64,000 nt of DNA from PNON01 sp964387025 (GTDB lineage: Bacteria > Chloroflexota > Anaerolineae > Anaerolineales > Anaerolineaceae). The DNA lies in contig CAYLUZ010000002.1 in the NCBI GenBank assembly GCA_964387025.1, positions 310,001-374,000 on the forward strand. The letters are read 5' to 3'. A model generated the notes under the pieces. That model did no database searches, was not told the origin of the DNA, and saw only the letters and a list, made by a program, of their open reading frames with translations. The position numbers were made by a program, and so were the translations under genes. Of this stretch, positions 48,918-58,712 are shown one piece after another. Position 1 is the stretch's first letter, and every line of letters begins with the position of its first letter.

Positions 48918-49881
48918 TAGCGATCTCCCGAAAAAAAAGATATTAGGCTTAATCCAACCTTCCACGATGGCCTTCTTTAATGAAGCTGGAAAAACAAAAA
49001 ACTTTTCAACATTCGATAAAGTGCATGGATATTTCTATGCACGGTTTCTTTATATTTATATTAGTATCGGAACGGGGCAGCACAAACTAAACCGATTAAT
49101 TAATCCAATAATCACGTTTTGCAGTTATATACCAACTGTGTTCCAAAAACTTTTCCATGTCAAATCCACAAACAAGCAAATCACATTTGCAGATACCTAT
49201 CATGGTAAGGTTCTCCCTTTAACTTCAGTTAAACAATTAGTTTCAGTTCATGAAAACATCAGGTTGGATAACCTGGAAACTATCATTCCATATTTGCTGG
49301 CAAAAGACATCATCCTTAATCACCCGGATCACCTCGTAGTTATGGATTGTCCCTGCCGATCAAGCCGCAAAAATCCATGTCTGCCATTGGATGTCTGTAT
49401 GGTGGTGGGAGAGCCCTTTGCGAGTTTTGTTCTTGAGCATCACCCACAAAAATCTCGCGGCATATCTCAGAAGGAAGCTCTACAAATACTTGAAGATGAA
49501 GATGATCGAGGCCATGTCCACCATGCCTTTTTTAAAGATGCGATGCTGGGGAGATTTTATGCAATCTGTAATTGCTGCTCATGCTGCTGTGGAGCGATCC
49601 AGGCACATGAACATGGAACACCGATGTTAGCCGCATCAGGCTTTTTGGCTGTCGTCGATCGAGATATCTGTATTGATTGCGGGGTATGTAATAGTTACTG
49701 CCAATTCCATGCACTTTCACTGGTTGATGGAATCAATACTGTGAACGCTGAATTATGCATGGGTTGTGGAATTTGTATCAGTAAATGTGACCTGCAAGGT
49801 TTGTCACTAACATTAAATCCATTAAAGGGAATTCCTTTAGATATTGACCAGTTGATGAAGGAAGCAGCAATCTCTTGTTAG
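48910..49881 (+). CDS. Ferredoxin-type 4Fe-4S protein
   Basis: This 323-residue protein has a Cys-rich middle (VMDCPCRSSRKNPCLPLDVC; AICNCCSCCCGAIQ) and at the C-terminus two 4Fe-4S motifs (CIDCGVCNSYC and CMGCGICISKC). The middle resembles iron-sulfur proteins that mediate electron transfer in anaerobes. The N-terminal 110 residues have no recognisable domain. Its partner is not obvious. It converges on selB with only 2 bp between the stop codons. Confidence 0.75.
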   Translation: MIDSDLPKKKILGLIQPSTMAFFNEAGKTKNFSTFDKVHGYFYARFLYIYISIGTGQHKLNRLINPIITFCSYIPTVFQKLFHVKSTNKQITFADTYHGKVLPLTSVKQLVSVHENIRLDNLETIIPYLLAKDIILNHPDHLVVMDCPCRSSRKNPCLPLDVCMVVGEPFASFVLEHHPQKSRGISQKEALQILEDEDDRGHVHHAFFKDAMLGRFYAICNCCSCCCGAIQAHEHGTPMLAASGFLAVVDRDICIDCGVCNSYCQFHALSLVDGINTVNAELCMGCGICISKCDLQGLSLTLNPLKGIPLDIDQLMKEAAISC

Positions 49882-49883
49882 CA

Positions 49884-51782
49884 TTAATGTTTGGTCAACC
49901 TGCGGAAATCGCCATCGCGGTGAGTTATATTGATCTGGTCCAGGTATTCCAAAAACGCTAGTGCATATTTTCGGCTTGTCTGGTATTTATCTCGAAAATA
50001 AGCAACTGTTATGGTGGAATTCTTTTGTAAATACACGATAACTTCATTTTTTAACTTTTCATATTGATCGGAAGAATAGACGACATCCTCTGATAGCTGA
50101 GTGAGATCGCCTCTTTCGATCAGCATCCTGAACAGGTCTTCTCCCAACTCTTCTTTACACTCTTTTACAGAAGGAGGTGAAACCGGGTTTTTAGAAAATT
50201 TTACTCGCACAGATTGTATCAATTTTTGTTGTTCTGGTAAGATTTTTATAGAAAACCCTGGAAGTGATAAATATATCTGGTTATCTTTTAGTTCTCCATC
50301 TCGAATCCATTCCTCGACCAACAAAGTAAAGATTTTTGTATTGAGTTGCAGTTTACTGCGCAGTTCTTCACGGGAAATACCAGATTTTAATGGATTATTT
50401 GAATGGAATTTTTCCAGGATCTGGCGAGCCAATTGTAAAGTGTTTTGTAAATAATTCCACGAGACTAAATGACTTTGGTTAATATTTTCTGATAATTTGA
50501 CCACTTTGATTTGGCTTTCCGCTTGAAGAGACCTTATGATATCCATCGTTTCCGTAGCGCTGAACATGGATTTCTTAAGTACATCAGAGACCAAAACAGG
50601 AGATTCTGTATGAATTATGGATAACACTTTCTCTGATGGAGAACCGGAGAGTTTTTTTTCTAAAAGCGCTAAAGTATCTACCGAAAATCGTTTGTAGCGT
50701 TTTGCTGAATTCACTTCAATAATTGTTCCGCCTCCCAAGGTTTCTCCGGGAGATGGACGGCGAAGGATAAATCGGTCTCCTTTTTTCGCCACAATTGGTT
50801 CAAACAATTCAATTTGTAGAAATGCATTATTGCCCGGTGGCAATTCTTCCATCCCCAGTAGACGAATACTGCCAAGAACCTCAGTAGTTCCAATGAAAAA
50901 CTTTACTTCGCTGCGATGTTTCAAAGATCCACTAACATCTTTTAAAAGTGAGAATTGTACATCCATACGTTTGGTCGGAGGATACAAACCAGGGAAGGTG
51001 ACCACATCACCCCTTTTTATATCTTCAACTGCTACTCCAGCAATATTAATAGCTGTTCGTTGCCCGGGAATCACCAAATCAACTTTGGTTTTATGATTCT
51101 GCAGTCCCCTGATCCTGGATTTAATACCAGCGGGTAATATGGTAATTTCATCAGCGATTTTAAATGAACCGTCAGTGAGAGTACCAGTAACTATGGTTCC
51201 AAAACCAGGCATGGAAAAGACCCTGTCAATCGGTAATCTTGGCTGATGAAAATCTATTCTAGGTGGGCATTTTTCAAGGATTTTGGAAATTTCTTCAAAT
51301 AGAAGAGGAATTCCTTCCCTGGTCTTGGATGAGACTCGAATAATTGGTGACTCAGCAAGTACAGTATCTCGTACCGTCTTCCTAATGTCATCCTCGACAA
51401 GAGTTATCCATTCCTTGTCAGAAATCAAATCACACTTCGTAAGAACGATTATTCCATTGCTAATTTGAAGGAGATCAAGAATTGCTAGATGCTCCCTTGT
51501 TTGAGGCATTACTCCTTCATCTGCTGCTATGACAAATAAAACAGCATCAATGCCACCAACACCGGCAAGCATATTCTCAATAAAATCACGATGTCCTGGA
51601 ACATCGACAATCCCAACATCCTCACCACTAGGAAGCTTAAACCAGGCAAATCCTAGCTCAATGGTCATCTCACGGGCTTGTTCTTCTTTTAACCGGTCAG
51701 GGTTCATTCCTGTCAGTGCTGTGACAAGAGATGATTTGCCATGATCTACATGACCGGCTGTACCAAGAACATGGGTTGACAT
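49884..51782 (-). CDS. selB: Selenocysteine-specific elongation factor SelB
   Basis: This 632-residue protein starts with GTAGHVDHGKSSL (G1), followed by DVPGHRDFIENMLAGVGG (G3), TKCD (G4) and the domain II-III barrel (FSMPGFGTIVTGT; GQRTAINIAGV; KRGDVV). The C-terminal 250 residues are winged helices (SREELRSKLQLN; VAYFRDKYQTSRKYALAFLEYLD, with the basic HRDGDFRRL end) that bind the SECIS hairpin. It brings selenocysteyl-tRNA to UGA. Its ATG overlaps the stop of the coiled-coil gene (TGATG). No tRNA-Sec, selA or selD is in the window. Confidence 0.93.
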   Translation of the reverse strand: MSTHVLGTAGHVDHGKSSLVTALTGMNPDRLKEEQAREMTIELGFAWFKLPSGEDVGIVDVPGHRDFIENMLAGVGGIDAVLFVIAADEGVMPQTREHLAILDLLQISNGIIVLTKCDLISDKEWITLVEDDIRKTVRDTVLAESPIIRVSSKTREGIPLLFEEISKILEKCPPRIDFHQPRLPIDRVFSMPGFGTIVTGTLTDGSFKIADEITILPAGIKSRIRGLQNHKTKVDLVIPGQRTAINIAGVAVEDIKRGDVVTFPGLYPPTKRMDVQFSLLKDVSGSLKHRSEVKFFIGTTEVLGSIRLLGMEELPPGNNAFLQIELFEPIVAKKGDRFILRRPSPGETLGGGTIIEVNSAKRYKRFSVDTLALLEKKLSGSPSEKVLSIIHTESPVLVSDVLKKSMFSATETMDIIRSLQAESQIKVVKLSENINQSHLVSWNYLQNTLQLARQILEKFHSNNPLKSGISREELRSKLQLNTKIFTLLVEEWIRDGELKDNQIYLSLPGFSIKILPEQQKLIQSVRVKFSKNPVSPPSVKECKEELGEDLFRMLIERGDLTQLSEDVVYSSDQYEKLKNEVIVYLQKNSTITVAYFRDKYQTSRKYALAFLEYLDQINITHRDGDFRRLTKH

Positions 51783-52969
51783 CAGTCCAATTCTCTGTCT
51801 TTACCTAGTAAACGTTCATAAGAAGACAACCAATCGTGAGCTAACGATAATAGATTCTGCAGTCTTTTTTCTGTTTCATTGTGAATATTTGCGATTGTGT
51901 CAGACATATCCAAAGTTAGGTCTTCCAAATGTATCACACGCTTGTCTAATTTCTCTTCCTGTCTTTGGTTATCTTTCTGTTGTTCATCCATGATCAGATT
52001 GTAATTCGCCCAGCGTTTCTGGTCATCTGCTTTGAAAGTGATCCATTCCTGTCTGAAGTGATCCTCATTTAGTCTGTGCATTTCAGTGATTTCATTGACT
52101 CTCCGGTCAATTTTTTGAGTGGCATCTTCCAACTGATCTTTGGTCTTACGGATAGTTCGAAGAGTATCTTCCAGATTCTTGAACTGAGCTTCGTACAATG
52201 CACTATTCTGTGTAACTTGCTCAATTTTTTGCATCCCATCCTTCAGGGTTCTTTCTCGAATAACCTGTTGTTGATTCTGCTTTTCCATGAATGATACTTG
52301 AGATTGCCTACGGTCAGCTTCAGAAGCAGTGATTTCAATTATTCGAGCTTCCATATTGCGGATATTTTCTAATGCCAGATCGATCTTGGACCTAAGTTCA
52401 TCACCTCTTTTTCTATATGCAGATATTTCACCTTGTAAATCGGTTATTCTTTTATTTTCTGTTTTTCGAGAATCGTCAAACATTTTTTGAGCTAGTTGAT
52501 ATTCATCAAAGACTTCCTGATTACTAACGAACTTATTATCCAGATTTTGTACTTGCTGCTTTAGTACACTGATATCAGTATCTAAGATTTTTTGACCTTT
52601 TTTTAGATCAGGTATCAGTAATGTAATTTTTCGAATCTCTTGAATTGTCGAAGTAATCCCATCAATATCAGCAATTCTCTTTAATTCTTGTTCATGTTCA
52701 CTTTCTTTTCTGGAACGTTCCAGTCCTTCCCCTATCTTGCCAAGATCAATTTTCGTTTCAGCTAGGTTTTTTTCTAACTGTTCGATTTTGCCAAATACCA
52801 GATTGAACTGAGATAGGCTTCCAGTAAGAGTGGAGACTTCTTTCTTGGACGCGTTTAATTTGTCTTCAAGTTTCTCAATCTTATTTTCTAAGGAGGCAAT
52901 TGTACTTTTGTCTTTACGTCGTTCATCATCAAGCCATTCAAGACGTTTTTCTAATTGTTCTATTTCCAT
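51782..52969 (-). CDS. Coiled-coil protein
   Basis: This 395-residue protein is nearly all coiled coil (heptads of E/K/L/I/Q from residue 1 to 380, e.g. IEQLEKRLEWLDDERRKDKS). It has no signal peptide or catalytic motif. It starts the pair with selB, with which it is translationally coupled. Such proteins often scaffold or organise; the function is unknown, and I would not tie it to selenium from this alone. Confidence 0.6.
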   Translation of the reverse strand: MEIEQLEKRLEWLDDERRKDKSTIASLENKIEKLEDKLNASKKEVSTLTGSLSQFNLVFGKIEQLEKNLAETKIDLGKIGEGLERSRKESEHEQELKRIADIDGITSTIQEIRKITLLIPDLKKGQKILDTDISVLKQQVQNLDNKFVSNQEVFDEYQLAQKMFDDSRKTENKRITDLQGEISAYRKRGDELRSKIDLALENIRNMEARIIEITASEADRRQSQVSFMEKQNQQQVIRERTLKDGMQKIEQVTQNSALYEAQFKNLEDTLRTIRKTKDQLEDATQKIDRRVNEITEMHRLNEDHFRQEWITFKADDQKRWANYNLIMDEQQKDNQRQEEKLDKRVIHLEDLTLDMSDTIANIHNETEKRLQNLLSLAHDWLSSYERLLGKDRELD

Positions 52970-53035
52970 ACCATCCTCTTGGGTGATTGTAATTTTGACA
53001 TGAAGATTATACCATCCAGGTTTTTATCAGTATTA

Positions 53036-54433
53036 TTAATAAAGGTGTGAGTAAGGGAGTAAAATATTCAACATTCCGGATGTGTACGATTGTGGAAGTA
53101 AACCCATAATTAATAAACCAACGATCCCAATACAGACCAGGACATTGACAACTATATTTTCGCTAAAATAACTTTTCCAACTTGATTCAGATTTTAATGC
53201 AGTCGATAGGGATATCAATCCAGCCGCCCAAATACCTCCAATTCCAATAATTATTGACCATGCAATAACTACCGATTGAAGAGAGATTTCTTCAAGTAAT
53301 GCAACCCTTAATGGAAAGCTGCCAAAGAGAGGCAATCCTCCGATTGAAAACTGGGCAATGAGAATACCTAATGTAATTATGGTTTCAGATTTTCCTATAC
53401 CCCCCAATTTTGCCAATTCAAGAGTATTAAATTTATTTCGGATGATCGATAAACAAAGAGCCCAAAGTCCAAAAGATAAAATTCGTGGTAGGAACATATT
53501 CGCAAAAACTTGAAACCCATTCGGGGTTAATGTTCCTATAGCAATTAAAGAAAGACCATTTTCAACAATGACTGCATATCCAAACATTCTTCCTAAATGC
53601 TTTTGAAATGCTGACCAAATTCCACCAATTACTACCATGAATGTGCCGACGATTTGAAGGGCTTGTTTTAATTCAGTCGAACTCCGCAGCCATGAATACT
53701 TTTCAATAAATGTGACCCCAAAAAGTAGAATAACTGTTGGAAACAATATTAATATGAAACCAACTATATATGGATTTTCAAATTCAGTTAACATGGGAAT
53801 CCACGAATAAAACGGAAAAATCGCTAGGATGAAGGCAAAACCCAATCCAAGAAAAACCAATGTCCGCAGTGCTGCGGCTCGATCGGCTGGGGATGTTTCC
53901 ACCCCACCAAGCAACCAGCCAGTAAAAAGTAAGAAAATCATTCCTATGGTTTGATATGTGAGAAAACGCATCGCCCCTGCATTTAGGCGTTTTGTATCGT
54001 TGACCAATAAAGGTAGTGTTATAAGAACAGCAATCTCAATAAATATAGCAGCATATAAAAATGGGTCCACAGCGATTGAACCAACCATGAATGAAACAAC
54101 CAACAAACTGATAGGCACAAGTAATGGGGGAACATTGGTAAACATACCACCAAAAAGCCAAAAGGCGGTAATTGCATAGATCAGCATGAGAATCGCCTGT
54201 CTGTCTTGGTTTAATACCAATTGTCGTCCGAGAATAGTCAGGACTCCTGAGATCTTAAATCCTGTTGTACCCGTCGCAACCAGAGTCTCGATTGGCAGCC
54301 AATAAGCTGCTCCTGTCAACCCGAGCGATATGAGAAAACCGATTAAGTAAACTAATCTCCGATGACGAAGTAATAGAAACAATACAATTGAGATTAATGC
54401 TGGGATGAGAATCCAGATAATCGGGGAACTCAT
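53036..54433 (-). CDS. Complex I-type antiporter-like subunit (NuoM/N-like)
   Basis: This 465-residue protein has about 13-14 membrane helices. FIEIAVLITLPLL matches the Glu helix of NuoL/M/N. The segment GFAFILAIFPFYSWIP matches the motif G-F-A-x-K-x-P-x-x-P-x-H-x-W-L-P, but the pumping-type Lys is Ile and His is Tyr. NGFQVFANMFLPR and GLPLFGSFPLR match later helices. It overlaps the next subunit (ATGA). Function: part of a membrane complex related to hydrogenase or Mrp modules, possibly not a full proton pump. Confidence 0.75.
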   Translation of the reverse strand: MSSPIIWILIPALISIVLFLLLRHRRLVYLIGFLISLGLTGAAYWLPIETLVATGTTGFKISGVLTILGRQLVLNQDRQAILMLIYAITAFWLFGGMFTNVPPLLVPISLLVVSFMVGSIAVDPFLYAAIFIEIAVLITLPLLVNDTKRLNAGAMRFLTYQTIGMIFLLFTGWLLGGVETSPADRAAALRTLVFLGLGFAFILAIFPFYSWIPMLTEFENPYIVGFILILFPTVILLFGVTFIEKYSWLRSSTELKQALQIVGTFMVVIGGIWSAFQKHLGRMFGYAVIVENGLSLIAIGTLTPNGFQVFANMFLPRILSFGLWALCLSIIRNKFNTLELAKLGGIGKSETIITLGILIAQFSIGGLPLFGSFPLRVALLEEISLQSVVIAWSIIIGIGGIWAAGLISLSTALKSESSWKSYFSENIVVNVLVCIGIVGLLIMGLLPQSYTSGMLNILLPYSHLY

Positions 54434-55017
54434 TTCAATCCCTCTTGATATTGTAGACCGATGAGATAAGTACCCATAAAAGCCAGACCCAGCTTAATAA
54501 TACCGATTAGTATGATAACGAGTAATGAAAATTCAATAGAATAGTAGATTAATTCGAAACCAGATAACAATACCAATAAACTGACCACTATACGTAATGT
54601 TTGGGGGTAATAATTTAATTGAAGCAATCCGGTAAATATTAAAGTTAATCCTCCAGAAAAAACGATATAAGGGATTTTTGGTAACCATGCATTAGCGTTG
54701 ATTGATATCGCAAACGCTGTCAAAATAAAAAAGAATTCGCTGATCAGACGGAATGCTATACCTTTTTGGAAGGGTTCGGTGTTTTCATTAATTCGTTGCC
54801 GTATACTTGAAATTCCGATTACTGCGCATGCCATCCATCCAATGGTCAGGTTTATTGCAGCAAGGAGTGGCGTTGAAAGATAGAAAATATATATGAATTG
54901 AATCAGGTAAATGGCAGCGAGTGTTGTGATCAATATCCGCCTATTGGGCACAACAAATGGAAGCATACATGCTGCAACGATGACAATCATGCCCACTACC
55001 TGTAAGGAAAAAGGCAT
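54430..55017 (-). CDS. Small membrane subunit of the antiporter-like complex (HyfE/NuoK-like)
   Basis: This 195-residue protein has about six membrane helices. Its place between two NuoL/M-like subunits matches HyfE in hydrogenase-4-type operons, and helices near the C-terminus (LVLLSGFELIYYSIEFSLLVIILIG) resemble the NuoK-like part. I call it by position and topology; sequence identity is not obvious. It overlaps the 53036 gene by ATGA. Confidence 0.6.
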   Translation of the reverse strand: MPFSLQVVGMIVIVAACMLPFVVPNRRILITTLAAIYLIQFIYIFYLSTPLLAAINLTIGWMACAVIGISSIRQRINENTEPFQKGIAFRLISEFFFILTAFAISINANAWLPKIPYIVFSGGLTLIFTGLLQLNYYPQTLRIVVSLLVLLSGFELIYYSIEFSLLVIILIGIIKLGLAFMGTYLIGLQYQEGLK

Positions 55018-55021
55018 AAAG

Positions 55022-56620
55022 TTATCCTCTTGTCCCGATAACCATAATCAGTAATATAAGAAAAACCATTCCCCAAAGTAATCCACTTTCGCCTTCCAAT
55101 AAAAATGTGAACCAATCAATAATTCTTCCAATCATTCCAAATATCCACCGAAATAACGTGTAAACCCAGGTAAATGAAAAAATTGTCCTGATATATTGTC
55201 GAAGGAATGAATATTTATTTTTTAATTCCTTAAACGAAATCTTAACGTAAGCGACCTGACGAGGTAAAAATCTATTCACGATCAGTGTTAATAAAATGAT
55301 CACTAAGCCAGTAATTATGGCTGGCCATGCCCCTACTATCCTTGAACCTCGCCAGCCAAAGAGACCAATAATTACGAAAGAACTGATCAATAATAAAATA
55401 CTTAATGGATAGGTTAGATAGACAATTCGCTCTAATCCGTTTGGTATGAATGCTTTACCTTTAATTTTTCTAAATAATCCGCCCAGTACTGGCAGAAATA
55501 TCAACAGGCTAATTATTTCAATAAATAAATTAGGAGATCCCATTAAACCAGCCAGGCCGCTGGCATTCGGAGTATAAGGTATTCCGGTAAACAAGACTAA
55601 TCCAATAAATAGTAATACCTGGATGAAACGAGTCTTAAAATCATGCAAGTATAATGCTCCACCTAAAAGGATCATCGAAACTCCCCACGAAACGGAAGCC
55701 ATCGAAAAACCATTCAAGGTGGATAATATTGCCAGACTGGATAGTATCATCACCCAATACGGTCGCGTATCCAATTCACGTTTTTCAGACAACCAACGTA
55801 TTAGTCCATAAATTGCTGCAATCATTGTTAATAACCTGATGATAATATTCATCTCTGGTGACAATGTATCTGGTGGAATGCGTGAAAGTAAGACCAAACT
55901 TGCTGCTGGTGGAATAAACCTGAAAAGGTTACCCTGGCTGCGCCGAATACTGGTTTCCTCAGAATAAGTCAGGTGAACCGGAAATAATCCCAGTCTCAAA
56001 CCAATTCCAATTAGGACAGGCAATCCCACCAATGGTGATAAATTTGTGAAATCGGTTCTAAAACCACTTTCGCGACTACCCAAGACGATCGCCCAGAAAA
56101 TCAGGATCAAACCCAGAAACCTGGATGTGAATCCGATAATGATCCGTTGGTTGTTCTTACTTTCAGGGTTGTTGCGTAATAAGGCGGATATTTCAATCAG
56201 GTCAATAGCTGCCCAACCGATAAGTAGTGATATCAGGTTGGATGCCAAAAAAGCGAAATAACTTAATCCGGTAATTGCTAAATTTCCGGCCAGACTGCTT
56301 ATTTCCATCCTTGATTGGAGATTGGCTGGTGATGATAAAACAATGGCAAGAATTAATGTACTTATGGCAAATGCGTACGGCCATGTAGAGTAATCAATGA
56401 CCAATGCCGGCGAATCAATATAGAGTTTCCCGATATCCCAGTGGAGGTAGACTAAATTTGTCGGTAACCTAAACCTGAGAAACAATAATGACATCCAACT
56501 AATAAAGGCACCCGTAACTGCGATTAACCAAGTAGCATTAAATCGAGGACGAAAGATATGCAGAATTTGAATTATCGCCGCAGTGCCAAGTAAAAAGAAT
56601 GAAGGGGCAAGAATAAACAT
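55022..56620 (-). CDS. Complex I-type antiporter-like subunit (NuoL-like)
   Basis: This 532-residue protein has about 14-16 membrane helices. LLIGWAAIDLIEISALL stands where the Glu helix is found; IGIGLRLGLFPVHLTY matches the Lys/His motif with Arg in place of Lys. The C-terminal part (TLIVNRFLPRQVAYVK, then a long amphipathic stretch) looks like the lateral helix extension of NuoL-type proteins. It is the first of the three-gene set. No electron-transfer subunits are in the window. Confidence 0.7.
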   Translation of the reverse strand: MFILAPSFFLLGTAAIIQILHIFRPRFNATWLIAVTGAFISWMSLLFLRFRLPTNLVYLHWDIGKLYIDSPALVIDYSTWPYAFAISTLILAIVLSSPANLQSRMEISSLAGNLAITGLSYFAFLASNLISLLIGWAAIDLIEISALLRNNPESKNNQRIIIGFTSRFLGLILIFWAIVLGSRESGFRTDFTNLSPLVGLPVLIGIGLRLGLFPVHLTYSEETSIRRSQGNLFRFIPPAASLVLLSRIPPDTLSPEMNIIIRLLTMIAAIYGLIRWLSEKRELDTRPYWVMILSSLAILSTLNGFSMASVSWGVSMILLGGALYLHDFKTRFIQVLLFIGLVLFTGIPYTPNASGLAGLMGSPNLFIEIISLLIFLPVLGGLFRKIKGKAFIPNGLERIVYLTYPLSILLLISSFVIIGLFGWRGSRIVGAWPAIITGLVIILLTLIVNRFLPRQVAYVKISFKELKNKYSFLRQYIRTIFSFTWVYTLFRWIFGMIGRIIDWFTFLLEGESGLLWGMVFLILLIMVIGTRG

Positions 56621-56626
56621 ATATAT

Positions 56627-58042
56627 TTATAGAACCGGATTTGAGGCGTTTCTGTGGATGAATTTCCCAGTCCCTCGTCTCCCCAACCATTGACCATCTT
56701 TAACTATGGGTTCTCCGCGTAATAAAACTTCTACTGGCATTCCAACTAATTCCCAACCTTCATACAAATTATAATCCGTCCGCATATGAGCTTCATTTAC
56801 CCCATAATGAACATGCTTTTCAGGGTCCCACAATACAATATCCGCATCTGCCCCGGGTAGAAGGGTTCCCTTTCGTGGATATAAACCAAAAATCTTTGCA
56901 GGATTGGTACAGTTCATCGCAACAAATTGATTAGGAGACAGCTTACCCGCACCGACACCGTAAGTCCACATAATTGGTAATCTGTCTTCTATACCTGGTA
57001 ATCCGTTGGGTATTTTAGTGAAATCACTTTCCCCTAGCTCTTTCCCGGGGATCGCCACCTTCTCACCTTCATAATTAATAGGCTGGGATCCGTCATAGAA
57101 AAACGGGCAGTGGTCTGTTCCTATCGTCTGAATCACTCCTGAACGTAATCCCTCCCAAAGTCTATCGTTATCCACCTTCTCCCGAATTGGGGGAGAGCAT
57201 ACCCATTTTGCACCATCGGGTCTTCTTAACTGATCGGTTGTAAAAAACAGATATTGCGGACAAGTCTCTCCCATTGCATGGATCCCGTGAGCTCTTGCAT
57301 ATTCCAATTGATCCACTTCTCCAGCAACATTCATGTGGACAATATATAAAGGTGCTTCGGCCTGTTGAGCCAATGAACAGGCCCGTAGTACAGCTTCTAC
57401 AGCTCCCCATGCAGGCCTGGTAAGGGCATGGTCGATTGGCTTTGTCTTCCCGGAAGCCAGGGCTTCTTGGATAAGAATGTCGATTACATCGCCATTTTCA
57501 GCATGGAGCATGGTAAGAATTCCCGCATCCCTTGCTATGCGCATCACGCGAAAAATACCACCATCTTCCAACCTCAGCCGGTTGTTGTAAGCAGTAAATA
57601 CTTTAATGCTGGATATGCCATGATTGACCAATGATGGGATTTCACTAGCAATCTGATCGTCCAGCCGGGTAATATTCATATGAAACCCAAAATCAATGGC
57701 AGCTTTGTTATCTGCCTTATCATGCCAGGCTTCAATATCTTCTGCTAATGAATTGTGGTCCTGTGAGATAAAATCTATACAAGTTGTCGTCCCTCCAAAA
57801 GCTGCAGCTTTATGACCTGTGTAATGATCATCGGAAGAAACCGTACCAAACATGGGTAATTCAAGATGAACATGCGGGTCAACACCTCCTGGCATGACTA
57901 ACAATCCACTGGCATCGATGATCTCTGCACCCGGAACAATAATATTGCTCCCAATTTCAGTAATCTTTTCATCCGTTATTAAAATGTCAGCGGAAAATGT
58001 TTCACTGGCTGTGATTAGAGTCCCATTTTTTATTATTTTCAT
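56627..58042 (-). CDS. hydA: Dihydropyrimidinase / hydantoinase
   Basis: This 471-residue protein has the amidohydrolase pattern: VMPGGVDPHVHLELPMFG (metal-binding HVH), SSIKVFTAYNNRLRLEDG (the Lys that becomes carboxylated), MLHAENGD (His), IVHMNVAGE (His), ETCPQYLFFT, and TIGTDHCPFFY (Asp). It opens the ring of dihydropyrimidines or hydantoins. It lies near a molybdenum hydroxylase and selB, as in selenium-linked purine-catabolism clusters, so the true substrate may be a purine-derived compound. Confidence 0.92.
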   Translation of the reverse strand: MKIIKNGTLITASETFSADILITDEKITEIGSNIIVPGAEIIDASGLLVMPGGVDPHVHLELPMFGTVSSDDHYTGHKAAAFGGTTTCIDFISQDHNSLAEDIEAWHDKADNKAAIDFGFHMNITRLDDQIASEIPSLVNHGISSIKVFTAYNNRLRLEDGGIFRVMRIARDAGILTMLHAENGDVIDILIQEALASGKTKPIDHALTRPAWGAVEAVLRACSLAQQAEAPLYIVHMNVAGEVDQLEYARAHGIHAMGETCPQYLFFTTDQLRRPDGAKWVCSPPIREKVDNDRLWEGLRSGVIQTIGTDHCPFFYDGSQPINYEGEKVAIPGKELGESDFTKIPNGLPGIEDRLPIMWTYGVGAGKLSPNQFVAMNCTNPAKIFGLYPRKGTLLPGADADIVLWDPEKHVHYGVNEAHMRTDYNLYEGWELVGMPVEVLLRGEPIVKDGQWLGRRGTGKFIHRNASNPVL

Positions 58043-58059
58043 CAGACCCTCTCAATATA

Positions 58060-58644
58060 TTAATGCTTACTTTTATTTAGCTCATTGAATCCCAAATAAC
58101 CAAGTAATTCTAACAAATGGCCTTTAGGTATATCAAAATTTTCTTCAGGGGAAGAGGTGGACGAATTATCTGTTTCAATCCGTTCTCGTATTGATCGCCA
58201 TAACAAGGTCCGTTCTTCTGATCGTATGACCAGGTCATTGATCAGGTTGGCTTCCATCAAAGATTTACCGGTTGTGTAGAGGAATGTGATCCGCTTCCAG
58301 TTTGTTGCCTTGATCGGGTTAGCAAGTCTGATTAATGGACCGATCTGGATCTTATAGTACTCCTCATGCACTCTAGGATGGTCTTTCTCATCTTTGATCA
58401 ACTCCCCCCGGGTTGTTAACTCGTGCCCGCGTACTTTAGCAATATACTGGATCTTTCCACGATCCCCAATATCAAATCCTGCGGTCTGGTAAAAGGCAAG
58501 GTAATCCACATCTACTACTTTAGGTGCTTTCCTCAGGGGGATCCGGTACCAACCAAGCAATCGTGCAATTTCTAGATCGCGAGGGGAGTTCATTACTGAA
58601 ACCAACACGAGGGATGTATCAGGAATACCAGTAGTTGAATTCAT
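58060..58644 (-). CDS. Uncharacterised protein between hydA and the PLP enzyme
   Basis: I chose ATG 58644: TATAAT lies just six bases upstream with no ribosome-binding site, so the message may be leaderless. The 194-residue protein starts with a strand-rich region (SLVLVSVMNSPRDLEIARLLGWYRIPLRKAP) and has EYYKIQIGPL and RITFLYTTGKSLMEANLINDL. I recognise no family with certainty. A second possible start is 58665. Confidence 0.55.
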   Translation of the reverse strand: MNSTTGIPDTSLVLVSVMNSPRDLEIARLLGWYRIPLRKAPKVVDVDYLAFYQTAGFDIGDRGKIQYIAKVRGHELTTRGELIKDEKDHPRVHEEYYKIQIGPLIRLANPIKATNWKRITFLYTTGKSLMEANLINDLVIRSEERTLLWRSIRERIETDNSSTSSPEENFDIPKGHLLELLGYLGFNELNKSKH

Positions 58645-58654
58645 TCTATAATTA

Positions 58655-58693
58655 TAAAACAACATCCCGCAGTCTTATGCAGTCTGCGGGATG
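58655..58693 (-). terminator. Rho-independent terminator after the PLP-enzyme gene
   Basis: On the minus strand CATCCCGCAG-ACTGCATAAGA-CTGCGGGATG forms a 10-bp perfect stem, followed by TTGTTTT. The TTTTATAAT that follows also contains the TATAAT that appears to serve the next gene at 58644. Confidence 0.85.
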
Positions 58694-58712
58694 TTAATTT
58701 TATGGTAAAGAT

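Noticed and set aside
49882..52969. tRNA-Sec or selenium synthesis genes next to selB
   Set aside because: No tRNA-like fold in the gaps and no selA or selD frame; neighbouring genes abut or overlap.
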